Positions 27,916-36,510 of a DNA stretch of 64,000 nucleotides are shown here, in pieces; the stretch's first letter is position 1; the number at the start of each line of letters is the position of its first letter. The notes beneath the pieces are model-generated. The model was given only the letters and a program-made list of their open reading frames with translations. It was not told the origin of the DNA and made no database searches. The stretch is taken from positions 1-64,000 of the forward strand of contig CALKHR010000148.1 of NCBI GenBank assembly GCA_937988885.1, read 5' to 3'. Source of the DNA: an uncultured Roseiflexaceae bacterium (GTDB lineage Bacteria; Chloroflexota; Chloroflexia; Chloroflexales; Roseiflexaceae). Position numbers and translations under genes: made by a program.

Positions 27916-28652
27916 GGGTTGCCACGCTGGAGAGCTGCAAGAGCGTCTTCGCGAGTAGGATGGATCGTGAATACCTGAGTGAAGCCCGTGATCTCGAACA
28001 CTTCGAGGACTTCGGGGCGCAACTCGCAGAGACTCAGGCTGCCGTTCAGGGCCAACACTTTCTTTCGTGTTAACAATAGTGCGCGCAACCCGCTGCTGCT
28101 GAGGAACGTTACGCCCTGGAGATCCAGCAGAATCGTGCGGGCACCCTCATCGATCGCTTTATCGACATCCTGGATCGCCGCTTCGGTTCCGATGGCGTCC
28201 AGCCGACCACTCAGGGTGAAAATGCGCACATCGGTGGCGGTTGAGCCGATGCGTTTGCGCATGACCAGCAGGTTGCCTTCTTGTTCACTGAACGAGAACG
28301 AGACATCGTCCATCAACCGACTCATCAGGAACAGACCAAGCCCGCCTGCTTGGCGATCTTCGAGTGGTGAGGTGACATCGGGGGCTGGGACCTCGCTGGG
28401 GTCGAAGGGGCGACCAAAATCGCGCAACGAGATGACGTAGAAATCGCCGTCGCGCCACCACGTCAACTCAATCGTGCCATTGCCGGTTGAATCGTAGCTG
28501 TGCTGAATAATGTTGGTCGCCGCTTCGTCTACGGCCAATTGCACTTGCCAAGCGGTTCGCTCGTCGAGACCCGCTTGGCTGGTGCTATTGATGACGAATT
28601 CGCTGATGAGCGCCAGCGAATCGAGCGTTGCGGGAAGCGTGATCGTTTCCAT
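27912..28652 (-). CDS. RsbW-like serine kinase fused to a STAS domain
   Basis: The protein is about 246 residues. The N-terminal half is a GHKL ATPase of the RsbW/SpoIIAB type: WQVQLAVDEAATNIIQHSY (N box), LRDFGRPFDP (G1) and GGLGLFLMSRLMD (G2). The C-terminal half is a STAS domain with ILLDLQGVTFLSSSGLRALL, including the Ser phosphorylated in SpoIIAA-like proteins. Kinase and substrate-like antagonist in one chain is unusual and suggests internal control. A start at 28658 (two codons earlier) is equally possible; no good ribosome binding site separates them. It is flanked by a separate STAS gene upstream and the SpoIIE phosphatase downstream with a GTGA overlap, a complete partner-switching set. 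Confidence 0.9.
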   Translation of the reverse strand: METITLPATLDSLALISEFVINSTSQAGLDERTAWQVQLAVDEAATNIIQHSYDSTGNGTIELTWWRDGDFYVISLRDFGRPFDPSEVPAPDVTSPLEDRQAGGLGLFLMSRLMDDVSFSFSEQEGNLLVMRKRIGSTATDVRIFTLSGRLDAIGTEAAIQDVDKAIDEGARTILLDLQGVTFLSSSGLRALLLTRKKVLALNGSLSLCELRPEVLEVFEITGFTQVFTIHPTREDALAALQRGNP

Positions 28653-28719
28653 GCGCATTTCGAGCTGTGTATTGCGAGGGCAACACACATGGCCCGGTCA
28701 AGCGTAGAATACTGGCCTT

Positions 28720-29070
28720 CTAGAACGAGCCAACCGCAGAAAGCGTATCGTCGTACACTTCGAACAGCGAGGTAAAACCTGTCAGATCAAAGACTTCGCG
28801 GATGCGGTCGGGCATATTCGCAAGCCGGAGGTCGCCACCCTCCAAGTTGGTAATCTTGCGGTCGCGTGCACGTTTGCGTGCCTCGATCAGCACGCGCAAC
28901 CCAGGGCTTGCCACATAGTTGAGATCAGCGAGATCCAATACGATTTGATACCGTCCTTGATCGAATAGCTCATCCAACTTTTGTTTGAGCTGCGGTGCGC
29001 TGGCGGCATCTAATCGTCCATGAATACTCAGTAAATCCACACGAGCGAAACTTTTGTGGGTGATCTCCAT
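28720..29070 (-). CDS. STAS-domain anti-anti-sigma factor (SpoIIAA/RsbV-like)
   Basis: This 116-residue single-domain protein begins MEITHKSFARVDLLSIHGRLDA, with GGGAGGG about eight bases upstream of the ATG at 29070. The phosphorylation site region reads YVASPGLRVLIEARKRA, where the Ser before Pro-Gly corresponds to the SpoIIAA/RsbV phospho-serine (usually SSGL). The change to SPGL is a variant seen in some STAS proteins. It would be phosphorylated by the RsbW-like protein encoded 68 nt downstream and dephosphorylated by the SpoIIE phosphatase further down. It is the first gene of the three-gene minus-strand operon. Confidence 0.9.
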   Translation of the reverse strand: MEITHKSFARVDLLSIHGRLDAASAPQLKQKLDELFDQGRYQIVLDLADLNYVASPGLRVLIEARKRARDRKITNLEGGDLRLANMPDRIREVFDLTGFTSLFEVYDDTLSAVGSF

Positions 29071-29075
29071 TTCAG
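29067..29075 (+). other. No site called: STAS gene leader
   Basis: These bases lie in the leader of the minus-strand STAS gene, at its start codon. I see no plus-strand site here; the extended -10 for ftsK is listed separately at 29267-29275. Confidence 0.05.
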
Positions 29076-29266
29076 ATACCCTCCCTGTACAGTGCACACT
29101 AGTACATCACCAAATGGGCGTGGCCTATGGTTTCTGTTGCTGCGTTCCGAGAGACCAACACGGTCGATGTTGAGTTTAATGTTTTGGGGATTACCGCTTG
29201 CGCATTATACCATGAGCACAATAAGTGAACAATCTGAGCCAAAGAGGGCAGAGATTCGCGCAGATG

Positions 29267-29275
29267 TGCTATAAT
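29267..29275 (+). promoter_or_regulatory. Extended -10 promoter for ftsK
   Basis: TGC-TATAAT (29267-29275) is a consensus extended -10, about 45 nt before the ftsK start. No clear -35 is seen. Confidence 0.55.
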
Positions 29276-29319
29276 GCAAACGTTATAAAGCATTATCGTC
29301 AACAAGTGCGGAGCGTGTG

Positions 29320-31809
29320 ATGGCGAAGCGAACGACGACCAATCGTAAGCAAGCCCCAACGAAGCGAAAACCAGCCCAACGTTCCAAGCGCACGTCGCCG
29401 CAGCCCGTGTTTGAGCCGTTGCGACCTGAGCATCAGCGCGAGTTATTTGCGTTGGCTTTGATTACGGCGGCTGCAATCACGATCGTCTTCTTCTTGGTGG
29501 GGCCTGCCGCCACCGGTGTGCTTGGTCAGCGCTGGGTCGATTTCACGCAGCGTCTGCTTGGCTGGGGCGCCCTTCTGGTGCCACTTTCGTTGGGTCTGCT
29601 GGGTATTGCCATTCTGTGGCAAGAACGTCGCACCGATTTAAAGCTGACCAGTGCCACGATCCTGGGCACGTTCCTGCTGTTGGGCGCGTTGCTCTCGATG
29701 CTTGAACTGTCGCTCGCCGAGCCGCGCAAGGATATCGCCGACCAACTCGGCTCCGGCGGCGGTATCGTGGGCTACAGCATCGTGAGCATCCTCGAAAGTG
29801 TGCTCGGCAAGATCCCCGCATTTGTGCTGATCTGTGCGTTGGCGCTTGCAGGTGTGTTGCTCACCTTCGACATTACGCTGCGCGAACTGGTGATCGGCCT
29901 CCGCGACGGCTTCCTCCGTTTCTGGTACACCGTTTGGGAGCCGCAGCCCGTTGAGGAAGAACGCCCACCGCCGCGCCCGCAACTGACCAATGGTCGCCGC
30001 AATCGGCAGTCGGCGGTGGATGCCGCTGCCGCCGATTCGCACGCCTACGAGCCGCCTCCCGGCGCCTCCGAATCCGCCGACGATATCGTGCCGACGCCGA
30101 TCGCTGCGCGGCCCACGCGCGCCAGCCTGTTCAAGAACGATCAGAGGACCGCTGCGGCAGCTGCCAAGGCCGAGGCGAAACAGCGCGACAGCAAAGCCTC
30201 CAAGGCGAGCAACGATGCGACATTGGCTCGTCTGCTGGCCTCGCCTTCGGGTTCGCCCATCTCGACGCCTCCGGCTGCCGAGCTTGCCAAGAAGGCGCCT
30301 GTTGAGGTGGTGCAGGAGCCGCTCGAAGGCTTCGAGGTGCCGCCCGTGCACCGCGCCTGGCCGCTGCCATCCTACGACATGCTCGAATCGTATGCCGAGG
30401 GCACCATCACCGATGAGGAGCGCCGCATCAAGGCGCTGCTGATCGAGGATACGCTCGCCAACTTCAAGATCGAATCGAAGGTGGTGGGTGTGAATACTGG
30501 CCCTGCGGTGACGCAGTTCGAGCTAGAGCCTGCCGTTGGCGTGAAGGTCAGCAAGATCACCTCGCTCGAAAAAGACCTGATGATGGCCTTGGCGGCCTCG
30601 TCGATCCGCATCGAAGCGCCCATCCCGGGCAAGAAATACGTCGGTATCGAGATCCCGAACTCGGCGATCTCGATTGTGGGTATGCGCGATGTGATCGATT
30701 GCGAGGACTTCGAGAACTACAAGGGCAAGCTGAAGATTCCGCTTGGCAAGGATGTGTCGGGCACGCCGGTGATCGCCGCGCTGGAGCGCATGCCGCACTT
30801 ATTGGTGGCCGGTAGTACGGGTACGGGTAAGAGTGTGGCGATCAACTGCTACGTCTGCGCGCTGCTGCTGAAGTTCACGCCCGCCGAGCTGAAGTTCATC
30901 ATGATCGACCCGAAGATGGTCGAGATGAGCATCTACAACAGCATCCCGCATATGCTCTCGCCCGTGGTGACGGAGCTTGAGCGCGTGGTGCCGACGCTCA
31001 AGTGGGCCACCCGCGAGATGGAGCGGCGCTACAAGGTGTTCGCCAAGTACGGCTTCCGCAATATCGAAAGCTACAAGCAGGCCGCTCGCCGCCGCGCCGA
31101 CCTTGAGCCGATGCCCTATATCGTGGTGATCATCGATGAGTTGGCCGACTTGATGATGATGGCGCCCGATGAGGTTGAGACGCTGATCTGTCGCTTGGCG
31201 CAGATGGCCCGCGCAACGGGTATCCACCTGATTATCGCGACGCAGCGCCCCTCGGTCGATGTGGTGACGGGTCTGATCAAGGCCAACTTCCCTTCGCGCA
31301 TCGCCTTCGCCGTCACGTCGCAGATCGACTCGCGCGTGATCCTCGATATGAACGGTGCCGAGCAACTGCTTGGGCGCGGTGATATGCTCTACATGGCCGC
31401 CGATTCCGCCAAGCCGATCCGCATCCAAGGCACGTGGGTCTCCGAGAATGAGGTCGAGCAGATCGTACGCTTCTGGCGCGAAGCCAAGCCGCCGGAGGAG
31501 GAGGCCGCCTCGCAGACATCGGCGCAACCGAAGCCGTTGGCGTTGACCGACGGCGATAAGCCGAGTAGCGACGATGGGCCGAAGGTGGATACCAAGGGGT
31601 TGGGCGAATTTCTCAACAGCGAGGAGCAGGATGAACTTCTGCCTCAGGCGATCAAGCTTGTGAAGCAGCATCAGCGCGCTTCGGCCTCGTTGTTGCAGCG
31701 GCGCTTGCGCATCGGCTACAGCAAGGCGGCGCAGTTGATCGACCTGCTCGAACAGCAGGGTGTGGTCGGCCCCGCCGAGGATGGTCGCTCTCGCGAGGTG
31801 CTCAAGTAG
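29320..31809 (+). CDS. ftsK: FtsK/SpoIIIE-type DNA translocase
   Basis: The 829-residue product has four N-terminal membrane helices (about 45-200) and an Ala/Pro-rich linker (about 205-340). The RecA-like motor shows Walker A in VAGSTGTGKSVAINCYVCAL and Walker B in YIVVIIDELADLMM, plus the conserved MARATGIHLIIATQRPSVDV and IDSRVILDMNGAEQLLGRGDM. A C-terminal gamma winged-helix follows (QRRLRIGYSKAAQLIDLLEQ), the part that reads KOPS/SRS polarity signals in the family. It pumps chromosomal DNA through the division septum. ATG 29320 is preferred over the GTG immediately before it, with GCGGAG upstream. A terminator follows the stop. Confidence 0.95.
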   Translation: MAKRTTTNRKQAPTKRKPAQRSKRTSPQPVFEPLRPEHQRELFALALITAAAITIVFFLVGPAATGVLGQRWVDFTQRLLGWGALLVPLSLGLLGIAILWQERRTDLKLTSATILGTFLLLGALLSMLELSLAEPRKDIADQLGSGGGIVGYSIVSILESVLGKIPAFVLICALALAGVLLTFDITLRELVIGLRDGFLRFWYTVWEPQPVEEERPPPRPQLTNGRRNRQSAVDAAAADSHAYEPPPGASESADDIVPTPIAARPTRASLFKNDQRTAAAAAKAEAKQRDSKASKASNDATLARLLASPSGSPISTPPAAELAKKAPVEVVQEPLEGFEVPPVHRAWPLPSYDMLESYAEGTITDEERRIKALLIEDTLANFKIESKVVGVNTGPAVTQFELEPAVGVKVSKITSLEKDLMMALAASSIRIEAPIPGKKYVGIEIPNSAISIVGMRDVIDCEDFENYKGKLKIPLGKDVSGTPVIAALERMPHLLVAGSTGTGKSVAINCYVCALLLKFTPAELKFIMIDPKMVEMSIYNSIPHMLSPVVTELERVVPTLKWATREMERRYKVFAKYGFRNIESYKQAARRRADLEPMPYIVVIIDELADLMMMAPDEVETLICRLAQMARATGIHLIIATQRPSVDVVTGLIKANFPSRIAFAVTSQIDSRVILDMNGAEQLLGRGDMLYMAADSAKPIRIQGTWVSENEVEQIVRFWREAKPPEEEAASQTSAQPKPLALTDGDKPSSDDGPKVDTKGLGEFLNSEEQDELLPQAIKLVKQHQRASASLLQRRLRIGYSKAAQLIDLLEQQGVVGPAEDGRSREVLK

Positions 31810-31860
31810 CTTGTGGGTTGGATCGGGCGATTGCTCGCATCGCTAAAACGCAGAAGATGA

Positions 31861-31891
31861 ACGGGTGGGATCTGCCTATGATCCCGCCCGT
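31861..31891 (+). terminator. Terminator after ftsK
   Basis: ACGGGTGGGATC (31861-31872) pairs with GATCCCGCCCGT (31880-31891), with one T-G pair, followed by TGTTTTT. Confidence 0.8.
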
Positions 31892-31932
31892 GTTGTTTTT
31901 GGGATGAACTCGCCATTCACTGCGCGAAAGTG

Positions 31933-31941
31933 TGTCATAAT
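31933..31941 (+). promoter_or_regulatory. Candidate extended -10 for the dipeptidase gene
   Basis: TGT-CATAAT (31933-31941), about 57 nt before the start. Confidence 0.35.
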
Positions 31942-31997
31942 GGCATTGTGTACAAGGTCGCACACTGTTGTGTGTTACGAGGAAAAGGAGCGCCATT

Positions 31998-33053
31998 ATG
32001 CAAGATGCCAACTCTCTGCGGATTTTTGATGGACATAACGACACGTTGTTGCACCTGTACGGGGGCGAGCGTGGCGCGAATGTGACCTTTTTTGACCGCA
32101 GCGATAAAGGCCATATTGATCTGCCACGTGCACGCGAAGGCGGCCTTGCTGGTGGCTTTTTCGCAGTCTTTTTGCCGAATCCGACCTCCGATGTGCAGCC
32201 CTCGACAAGCTTAGCGGATCGGCCTTTGCCGGAGCCGCTTGAGCACGCCTACGCCCTGCGCCTCGCGATGGGCTTGTCGGCCCTGTTGTTTCGCATCGAG
32301 GCCGAATCGCAGGGACAGGTGAAGGTTGTGCGCACCGCGGCTGAGCTTGAGCACTGCCTGCGCGAGGGCATTTTTGCGGCGATCTTCCATATGGAGGGCG
32401 CCGAGGCGATCGACACGAACCTCGATTCGCTCGAAGTGTTCTATCAGGCGGGCTTGCGTTCGCTTGGTCCCGTGTGGAGCCGCCCGAACGCCTTTGCACA
32501 CGGTGTGCCGTTCCGCTTCCCCAGCACGCCCGATACCGGCCCCGGCCTGACGGATGCTGGCAAGGAGTTGGTGAAGGAGTGCAACCGCTTGGGCATTCTG
32601 ATCGACCTCTCGCACTTGAACGAGCAGGGCTTCTGGGACATCGCGAAACTGTCGCAGGCTCCGCTGGTCGCCACACACTCGAATGCGCACGCGATCTGCC
32701 CTTCGACGCGCAACCTGACCGATAAGCAGCTCGACGCGATTCGTGACTCCGATGGGATGGTGGGTGTGAACTTCCATGTGGGTTTTCTCAACCCCGAGGG
32801 CGAGCGCGACGCGAACCTGCCGCTCAGCGTGATGGTGCAGCATATCGATTACCTGGTCAATCGCATCGGTATCGATCGGGTTGGTTTAGGCTCCGATTTC
32901 GACGGGGCGCTGATGCCAGCCGAGTTGGGCGATGTGACGGGCTTGCCTAAACTGATCGCGGCGCTGCAGGCGGCGGGCTACGACGATGCTGCACTGCGCA
33001 AGATCACGCACGAGAACTGGGTGCGGGTGCTCCGCAAGACCTGGGGCGCGTAA
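31998..33053 (+). CDS. Membrane dipeptidase family protein (peptidase M19)
   Basis: The 351-residue TIM-barrel amidohydrolase begins DANSLRIFDGHNDTLLHL, with the first metal pair His-x-Asp. Other ligands are visible in FHMEGAEAID (bridging Glu), LIDLSHLNEQGFWDI and VATHSNAHAICPSTRNLTD (His residues), and GLGSDFDGA (Asp). The family hydrolyses dipeptides, including those with D-residues, and in bacteria is often cytoplasmic. No signal peptide is seen, so the traditional name refers to the mammalian renal enzyme only. ATG 31998 has AAAGGAG upstream. The gene stands alone between two terminators. Confidence 0.92.
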   Translation: MQDANSLRIFDGHNDTLLHLYGGERGANVTFFDRSDKGHIDLPRAREGGLAGGFFAVFLPNPTSDVQPSTSLADRPLPEPLEHAYALRLAMGLSALLFRIEAESQGQVKVVRTAAELEHCLREGIFAAIFHMEGAEAIDTNLDSLEVFYQAGLRSLGPVWSRPNAFAHGVPFRFPSTPDTGPGLTDAGKELVKECNRLGILIDLSHLNEQGFWDIAKLSQAPLVATHSNAHAICPSTRNLTDKQLDAIRDSDGMVGVNFHVGFLNPEGERDANLPLSVMVQHIDYLVNRIGIDRVGLGSDFDGALMPAELGDVTGLPKLIAALQAAGYDDAALRKITHENWVRVLRKTWGA

Positions 33054-33083
33054 ACTCCTTCCGCATCGAGGCTATCACACGAT

Positions 33084-33113
33084 AAAGAGGTTCTGCGCTT
33101 GCAGAACCTCTTT
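33084..33113. terminator. Bidirectional terminator between dipeptidase and ppx
   Basis: AAAGAGGTTCTGC (33084-33096) and GCAGAACCTCTTT (33101-33113) form a perfect 13-bp stem with a four-base loop. It lies between convergent genes and can serve both. Confidence 0.85.
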
Positions 33114-33144
33114 GCATCGCTCTCACCACAGCCGATGGGCTTTG

Positions 33145-34653
33145 CTAAATCGCGACGATCTCGATCTGCTTGCCAAAGGCTTTGCGGAACAAGCCGGAAC
33201 TGCGGTTGGCATCCCAGATCTCGACAGTGGCATCGCCGACTGTGCGGACGCGGGCCGTGATCGATTCGCCGATCTCGATCTGGAGGCCCTGCACCACTTG
33301 GCTCTTGCTGCGTTCGAGATACTCGGCGAGGCGCAGCAGGGCGGCCAGCCGCGCAACCCGCACGCGGTCGCTATCCTCCAGCACATCGCGGTATTGGTTG
33401 ATCGAGGGATCGCCCTTGCGATGGTAGCGGACCAGCAGGGCCAACAGCGCGATCTCGCGAGGCGTGAAGCCTTGCAGGGCGGAGTTGACGATCAGGTACG
33501 CGCCATGTTTGTGATGGTCGTAGTAACTGATGTTTGTGCCGATATCGTGTAGGATGGCGGCGTAGCCCAGCAACTCGCGCTCCCACTCGCCGTAGCCGTG
33601 GATGGTGCGCAACTGGTCGAACATCGCCAGCGAGAGATCGCGCACCTTGGCGGCGTGGATGGCCGTGTAGTTCGAGACGCGCGCCAAGTTCTGCACGCTG
33701 AACCCGCGCATATCGGCGAACAGCGGGGGTGTTTCGCCCACCAGGAACTGCTCGTAGAACAGCCCCTCGCGCAGACCTTGGCCGCTGACGGTGATATTCT
33801 CGAACCGCCCGCACTTCATCAGTTGTTGGACGATCATCGCGCCCGCCAAGATGATGTCGGCGCGGTCGCGGCTGAGGCCCGGCACCTGTTCACGCTGCTG
33901 GAGGTTCATGCCGCGCAGCATCTCGATGATCGCATCGAGTCGTTCGCGGCTGAGCGTGTAGCCATGCACACGGTCGAGCGAGTAGTTGTTGGCTTTCTGA
34001 TCGATATCGACGAGTGTACGGATGGTGCCGCCAATGCCGATGAGCGACGTGCCCTCGGTGCGCGAGAGCCATTCGATATCGGTGAACAGGGAGGCTGCGG
34101 CGCTCTCGAGCGCCTTGAAATCGGCATTGCTGATGGGATCGCTACGCACGAAGCGTTCGGTGAAGCGAATAGCTCCCGCTGGCGCGCTGAAGGAGTTCAG
34201 GAAGGCGCGCCCGCGGACAGCGGTGACTTCGGTGCTGCCACCGCCGATGTCAACGATGAAAGCGTCGCTGATATCGAGTGAGTTCACCGCGCCGAGGTAG
34301 CCATAGTACGCTTCCTCCTCCGTCGAGAGAACGCGCAATTTCAGGCCGGCCTCGCGCTCCACCCGAAGCAGAAACTCGGCTTGGTTTGTGGCATCGCGGA
34401 CGGCACTGGTTGCCACTGGGACAATGCGCTGAACTCCAGTGGCTTTGCAGAAGCTATGAAACAGCTTCATCACTTCGATGCCACGTTCCATCGGAGCGGG
34501 TTGCAGTCGCCCGTCGCTGCCGATACCTTCCGCAAGACGTACAGTTTCACGCACCTCATCGAGGAGCTTGAATGAATGGTGGGGTGTGTACCCCATGACC
34601 ATCAGACGAGTTGTGTTGGAGCCAAGGTCGATAACTCCGATGCGTTCTTGCAC
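33145..34653 (-). CDS. ppx: Ppx/GppA phosphatase (exopolyphosphatase-like)
   Basis: The 502-residue product starts GVIDLGSNTTRLMVM, the phosphate-1 motif of the ASKHA fold, with the second loop FIVDIGGGSTEVTAV and GIGGTIRTL. The last 190 residues hold an HD-type helical domain (LLGYAAILHDIGTNISYYDHHKHGAYLI). This architecture removes terminal phosphates from polyphosphate and/or hydrolyses pppGpp; which one dominates cannot be told from sequence. The start is GTG at 34653, two bases after the TAA of a small upstream membrane-protein gene, so translation is probably coupled. Together with ppk1 in the same window the organism can make and degrade polyphosphate. Confidence 0.9.
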   Translation of the reverse strand: MQERIGVIDLGSNTTRLMVMGYTPHHSFKLLDEVRETVRLAEGIGSDGRLQPAPMERGIEVMKLFHSFCKATGVQRIVPVATSAVRDATNQAEFLLRVEREAGLKLRVLSTEEEAYYGYLGAVNSLDISDAFIVDIGGGSTEVTAVRGRAFLNSFSAPAGAIRFTERFVRSDPISNADFKALESAAASLFTDIEWLSRTEGTSLIGIGGTIRTLVDIDQKANNYSLDRVHGYTLSRERLDAIIEMLRGMNLQQREQVPGLSRDRADIILAGAMIVQQLMKCGRFENITVSGQGLREGLFYEQFLVGETPPLFADMRGFSVQNLARVSNYTAIHAAKVRDLSLAMFDQLRTIHGYGEWERELLGYAAILHDIGTNISYYDHHKHGAYLIVNSALQGFTPREIALLALLVRYHRKGDPSINQYRDVLEDSDRVRVARLAALLRLAEYLERSKSQVVQGLQIEIGESITARVRTVGDATVEIWDANRSSGLFRKAFGKQIEIVAI

Positions 34654-34655
34654 GG

Positions 34656-34817
34656 TTAAGACCCTCGCTGCTTTAATGCTGTGACCTGTCGATCCAGCCG
34701 CACCGCAATATCGCGGTACATATCACCACGCTGTTGAGCCGCTCGTAGACGGAGCCAGAGACTGATGCTGCAGCCGAGTAGGCTGATAATCGCACTAGCC
34801 CACAAAAGTCTCCTCAT
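34656..34817 (-). CDS. Small single-span membrane protein coupled to ppx
   Basis: This 53-residue frame starts at ATG 34817 with GAGGAG seven bases upstream. It has one hydrophobic stretch (LLWASAIISLLGCSISLWL) followed by a basic amphipathic segment (RLRAAQQRGDMYRDIAVRLD). Orientation by the positive-inside rule is ambiguous because both flanks are basic. Its TAA is two bases before the GTG of ppx, so it is likely to be translated together with it. I do not recognise a family. It might tether or regulate the phosphatase, or be only a translational leader. Confidence 0.6.
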   Translation of the reverse strand: MRRLLWASAIISLLGCSISLWLRLRAAQQRGDMYRDIAVRLDRQVTALKQRGS

Positions 34818-35434
34818 CTTGTTTCTCCTCGCTTGAGCAAGGTTCCTGCCAGATCCTTTGTACGTGCGACAGAGCTCATCTATTCGTTTCGTTTTCACTT
34901 GGGCTGTCGTAGCCGTTTCCTACAATCGTTGTGCGAGTCAACGTTCCTAAGGTCAACCGATCGGCTGAGATACAGCGCTCGAGCTTATGATTACGCTAGC
35001 GTTACAAACGAGTTGGTAGTGTGGAACCTTGACTCAAAGGAAACAAGTGTTGTTGAAGCTTGCCAGACGGTTTGGTGTGAGTTTGGGGACTGGTCGTACG
35101 ACCGAACCTTTGAGCCCACCTTTATAGAGATAGTCAGAGAACCTTCAGCTAAATCGCTTATCTTAGCGTGTTCATTCTACCTGATTCCTACTTCAGCTTC
35201 AAATCACATAGCACGAAAAGGCTAGTGCAAAACTTGCCGTCTGGCTGTATCATATACAGGCATTGTCATCATATATGATCTTCCGAGAGCGGAGCACGCC
35301 ATGGAGCGGACTAACCTTATAATAGGCTGACGATATCTCTATGCTCGTATTCTACCGAGGTGTATGCCTTGGTTCGGTAAGGATGGTTCTAACTCGCACG
35401 TCGTACTTCTACTACCTAAAGGAAGGAACCTGGT
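34818..35434. other. Intergenic gap between ppx unit and membrane STAS gene
   Basis: 617 nt, AT-richer than the surroundings. A 130-codon open frame at 34833-35225 shows no domain and no ribosome binding site and is not called. A short palindrome ATCATATATGAT occurs at about 35268-35279. No clear promoter is identified. Confidence 0.4.
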
Positions 35435-36490
35435 ATGTCTGGCGCGGTTGCTGAGATCAGTCTGCATGAACAAGCTCGCCGCTTACGAATTCTGGAATGG
35501 TTGTTGTACGTTTGCGGCGGTATCGTACTGATCCTGGGGTTGTTTCTCTTGATACTCGCGGGGGATATAAGTGCTAGCGTTTCGCCATTGTTGCTCACGC
35601 TGGTTGCCATATTTCTCGCGATCATCGTCGCCTGGGTAGTGGCCCGCCTCAAGTGGTTGGTGCTGGCAACGCATATTTTCTTTGTGACTCTGACCCTCGC
35701 CGCCATCAGGCTGTGTCTGCCGGATGGGGTCACTGGCGCGGGAATGTACGCCTTGTTCATTCCGATTGTGGGCGCGAATCTGTTGATTGGCTCACGCTGG
35801 AGCTGGGTGTACGCTGGTGCTGCACTTATCGCGACGCTCGCAATCGAGCTGCTGAGTGGCGTAAACCTCACAACGCCGAGCATTATTATCTTTAATATGC
35901 TCATGTACGGCGGATACTTTATCGTCGTTGCTCTATTGTCGTATATGGCTGCCCAAGGCTACGAGGAGCAACTGAGCCGTGCACAGCAGCACGCAGCCGA
36001 GTTGCAGCAGGTTCGCACCGAACTCGAGGATCGTGTCGCCGAGCGCACCCGCGACACCATGTTGGCGCTGGAGGAACTGCGACAGAACGCTGAGGTGATT
36101 CAGCAGTTGAGCGCGCCGATCCTGCCAGTCGCCGATGCGGTGTTGGCCGTGCCGATGATGGGCCACTTCGATACGAAGCGCGCCGAGTTCTTCACCGAGC
36201 AGTTGTTGGCCGCGATCAACCGCGAGCGAGCGCGCATCGTCCTGCTCGATGTGACAGGCATGTCCTCGGTGGATACAGAGGTCGCGAGCGCGCTCATCCG
36301 CGCTGGCCAAGCAGTGCGCCTGCTTGGTGCCGAGCCGATCTTGGTCGGTATTCGTGCGGAAATTGCGCAGATGTTCGTCAGTCTGGGGATCGATCTCGGT
36401 GGGCTGATCAGCCTACGCGATCTGCGTAGCGGTATTGCCTATGCCTTGAATCGCCTGGAACTTCAGGAGCAACAAGCAGCTAGCCTCTAG
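35435..36490 (+). CDS. Membrane STAS-domain protein (RsbR-like)
   Basis: The 351-residue product has six hydrophobic helices (about 20-175). A coiled coil follows (QQHAAELQQVRTELEDRVAE and onward, about 180-225), then a C-terminal RsbR-type STAS domain: PILPVADAVLAVPMMGHFDT, LLDVTGMSSVDTEVASALIR, GAEPILVGIRAEIAQMF. The Thr of VTGMSSVDT matches the position phosphorylated in RsbR. Stressosome proteins usually have a globin-like N-terminus; a membrane domain instead points to a membrane-bound signal input. It starts at ATG 35435 with AAGGAAGG upstream. A link to the partner-switching operon at 24.9-29.1 kb is plausible but not shown by position. Confidence 0.85.
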   Translation: MSGAVAEISLHEQARRLRILEWLLYVCGGIVLILGLFLLILAGDISASVSPLLLTLVAIFLAIIVAWVVARLKWLVLATHIFFVTLTLAAIRLCLPDGVTGAGMYALFIPIVGANLLIGSRWSWVYAGAALIATLAIELLSGVNLTTPSIIIFNMLMYGGYFIVVALLSYMAAQGYEEQLSRAQQHAAELQQVRTELEDRVAERTRDTMLALEELRQNAEVIQQLSAPILPVADAVLAVPMMGHFDTKRAEFFTEQLLAAINRERARIVLLDVTGMSSVDTEVASALIRAGQAVRLLGAEPILVGIRAEIAQMFVSLGIDLGGLISLRDLRSGIAYALNRLELQEQQAASL

Positions 36491-36510
36491 GAAACGCTTT
36501 ACACCTGCGT

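Noticed and set aside
29067..29075. Possible plus-strand site at the STAS gene start
   Set aside because: Nothing there beyond the STAS leader; the real ftsK promoter candidate is at 29267-29275. The low-confidence feature entry for this spot should be disregarded.
34833..35225. 130-codon frame before the membrane STAS gene
   Set aside because: No recognisable motif or start signal; AT-rich gap.
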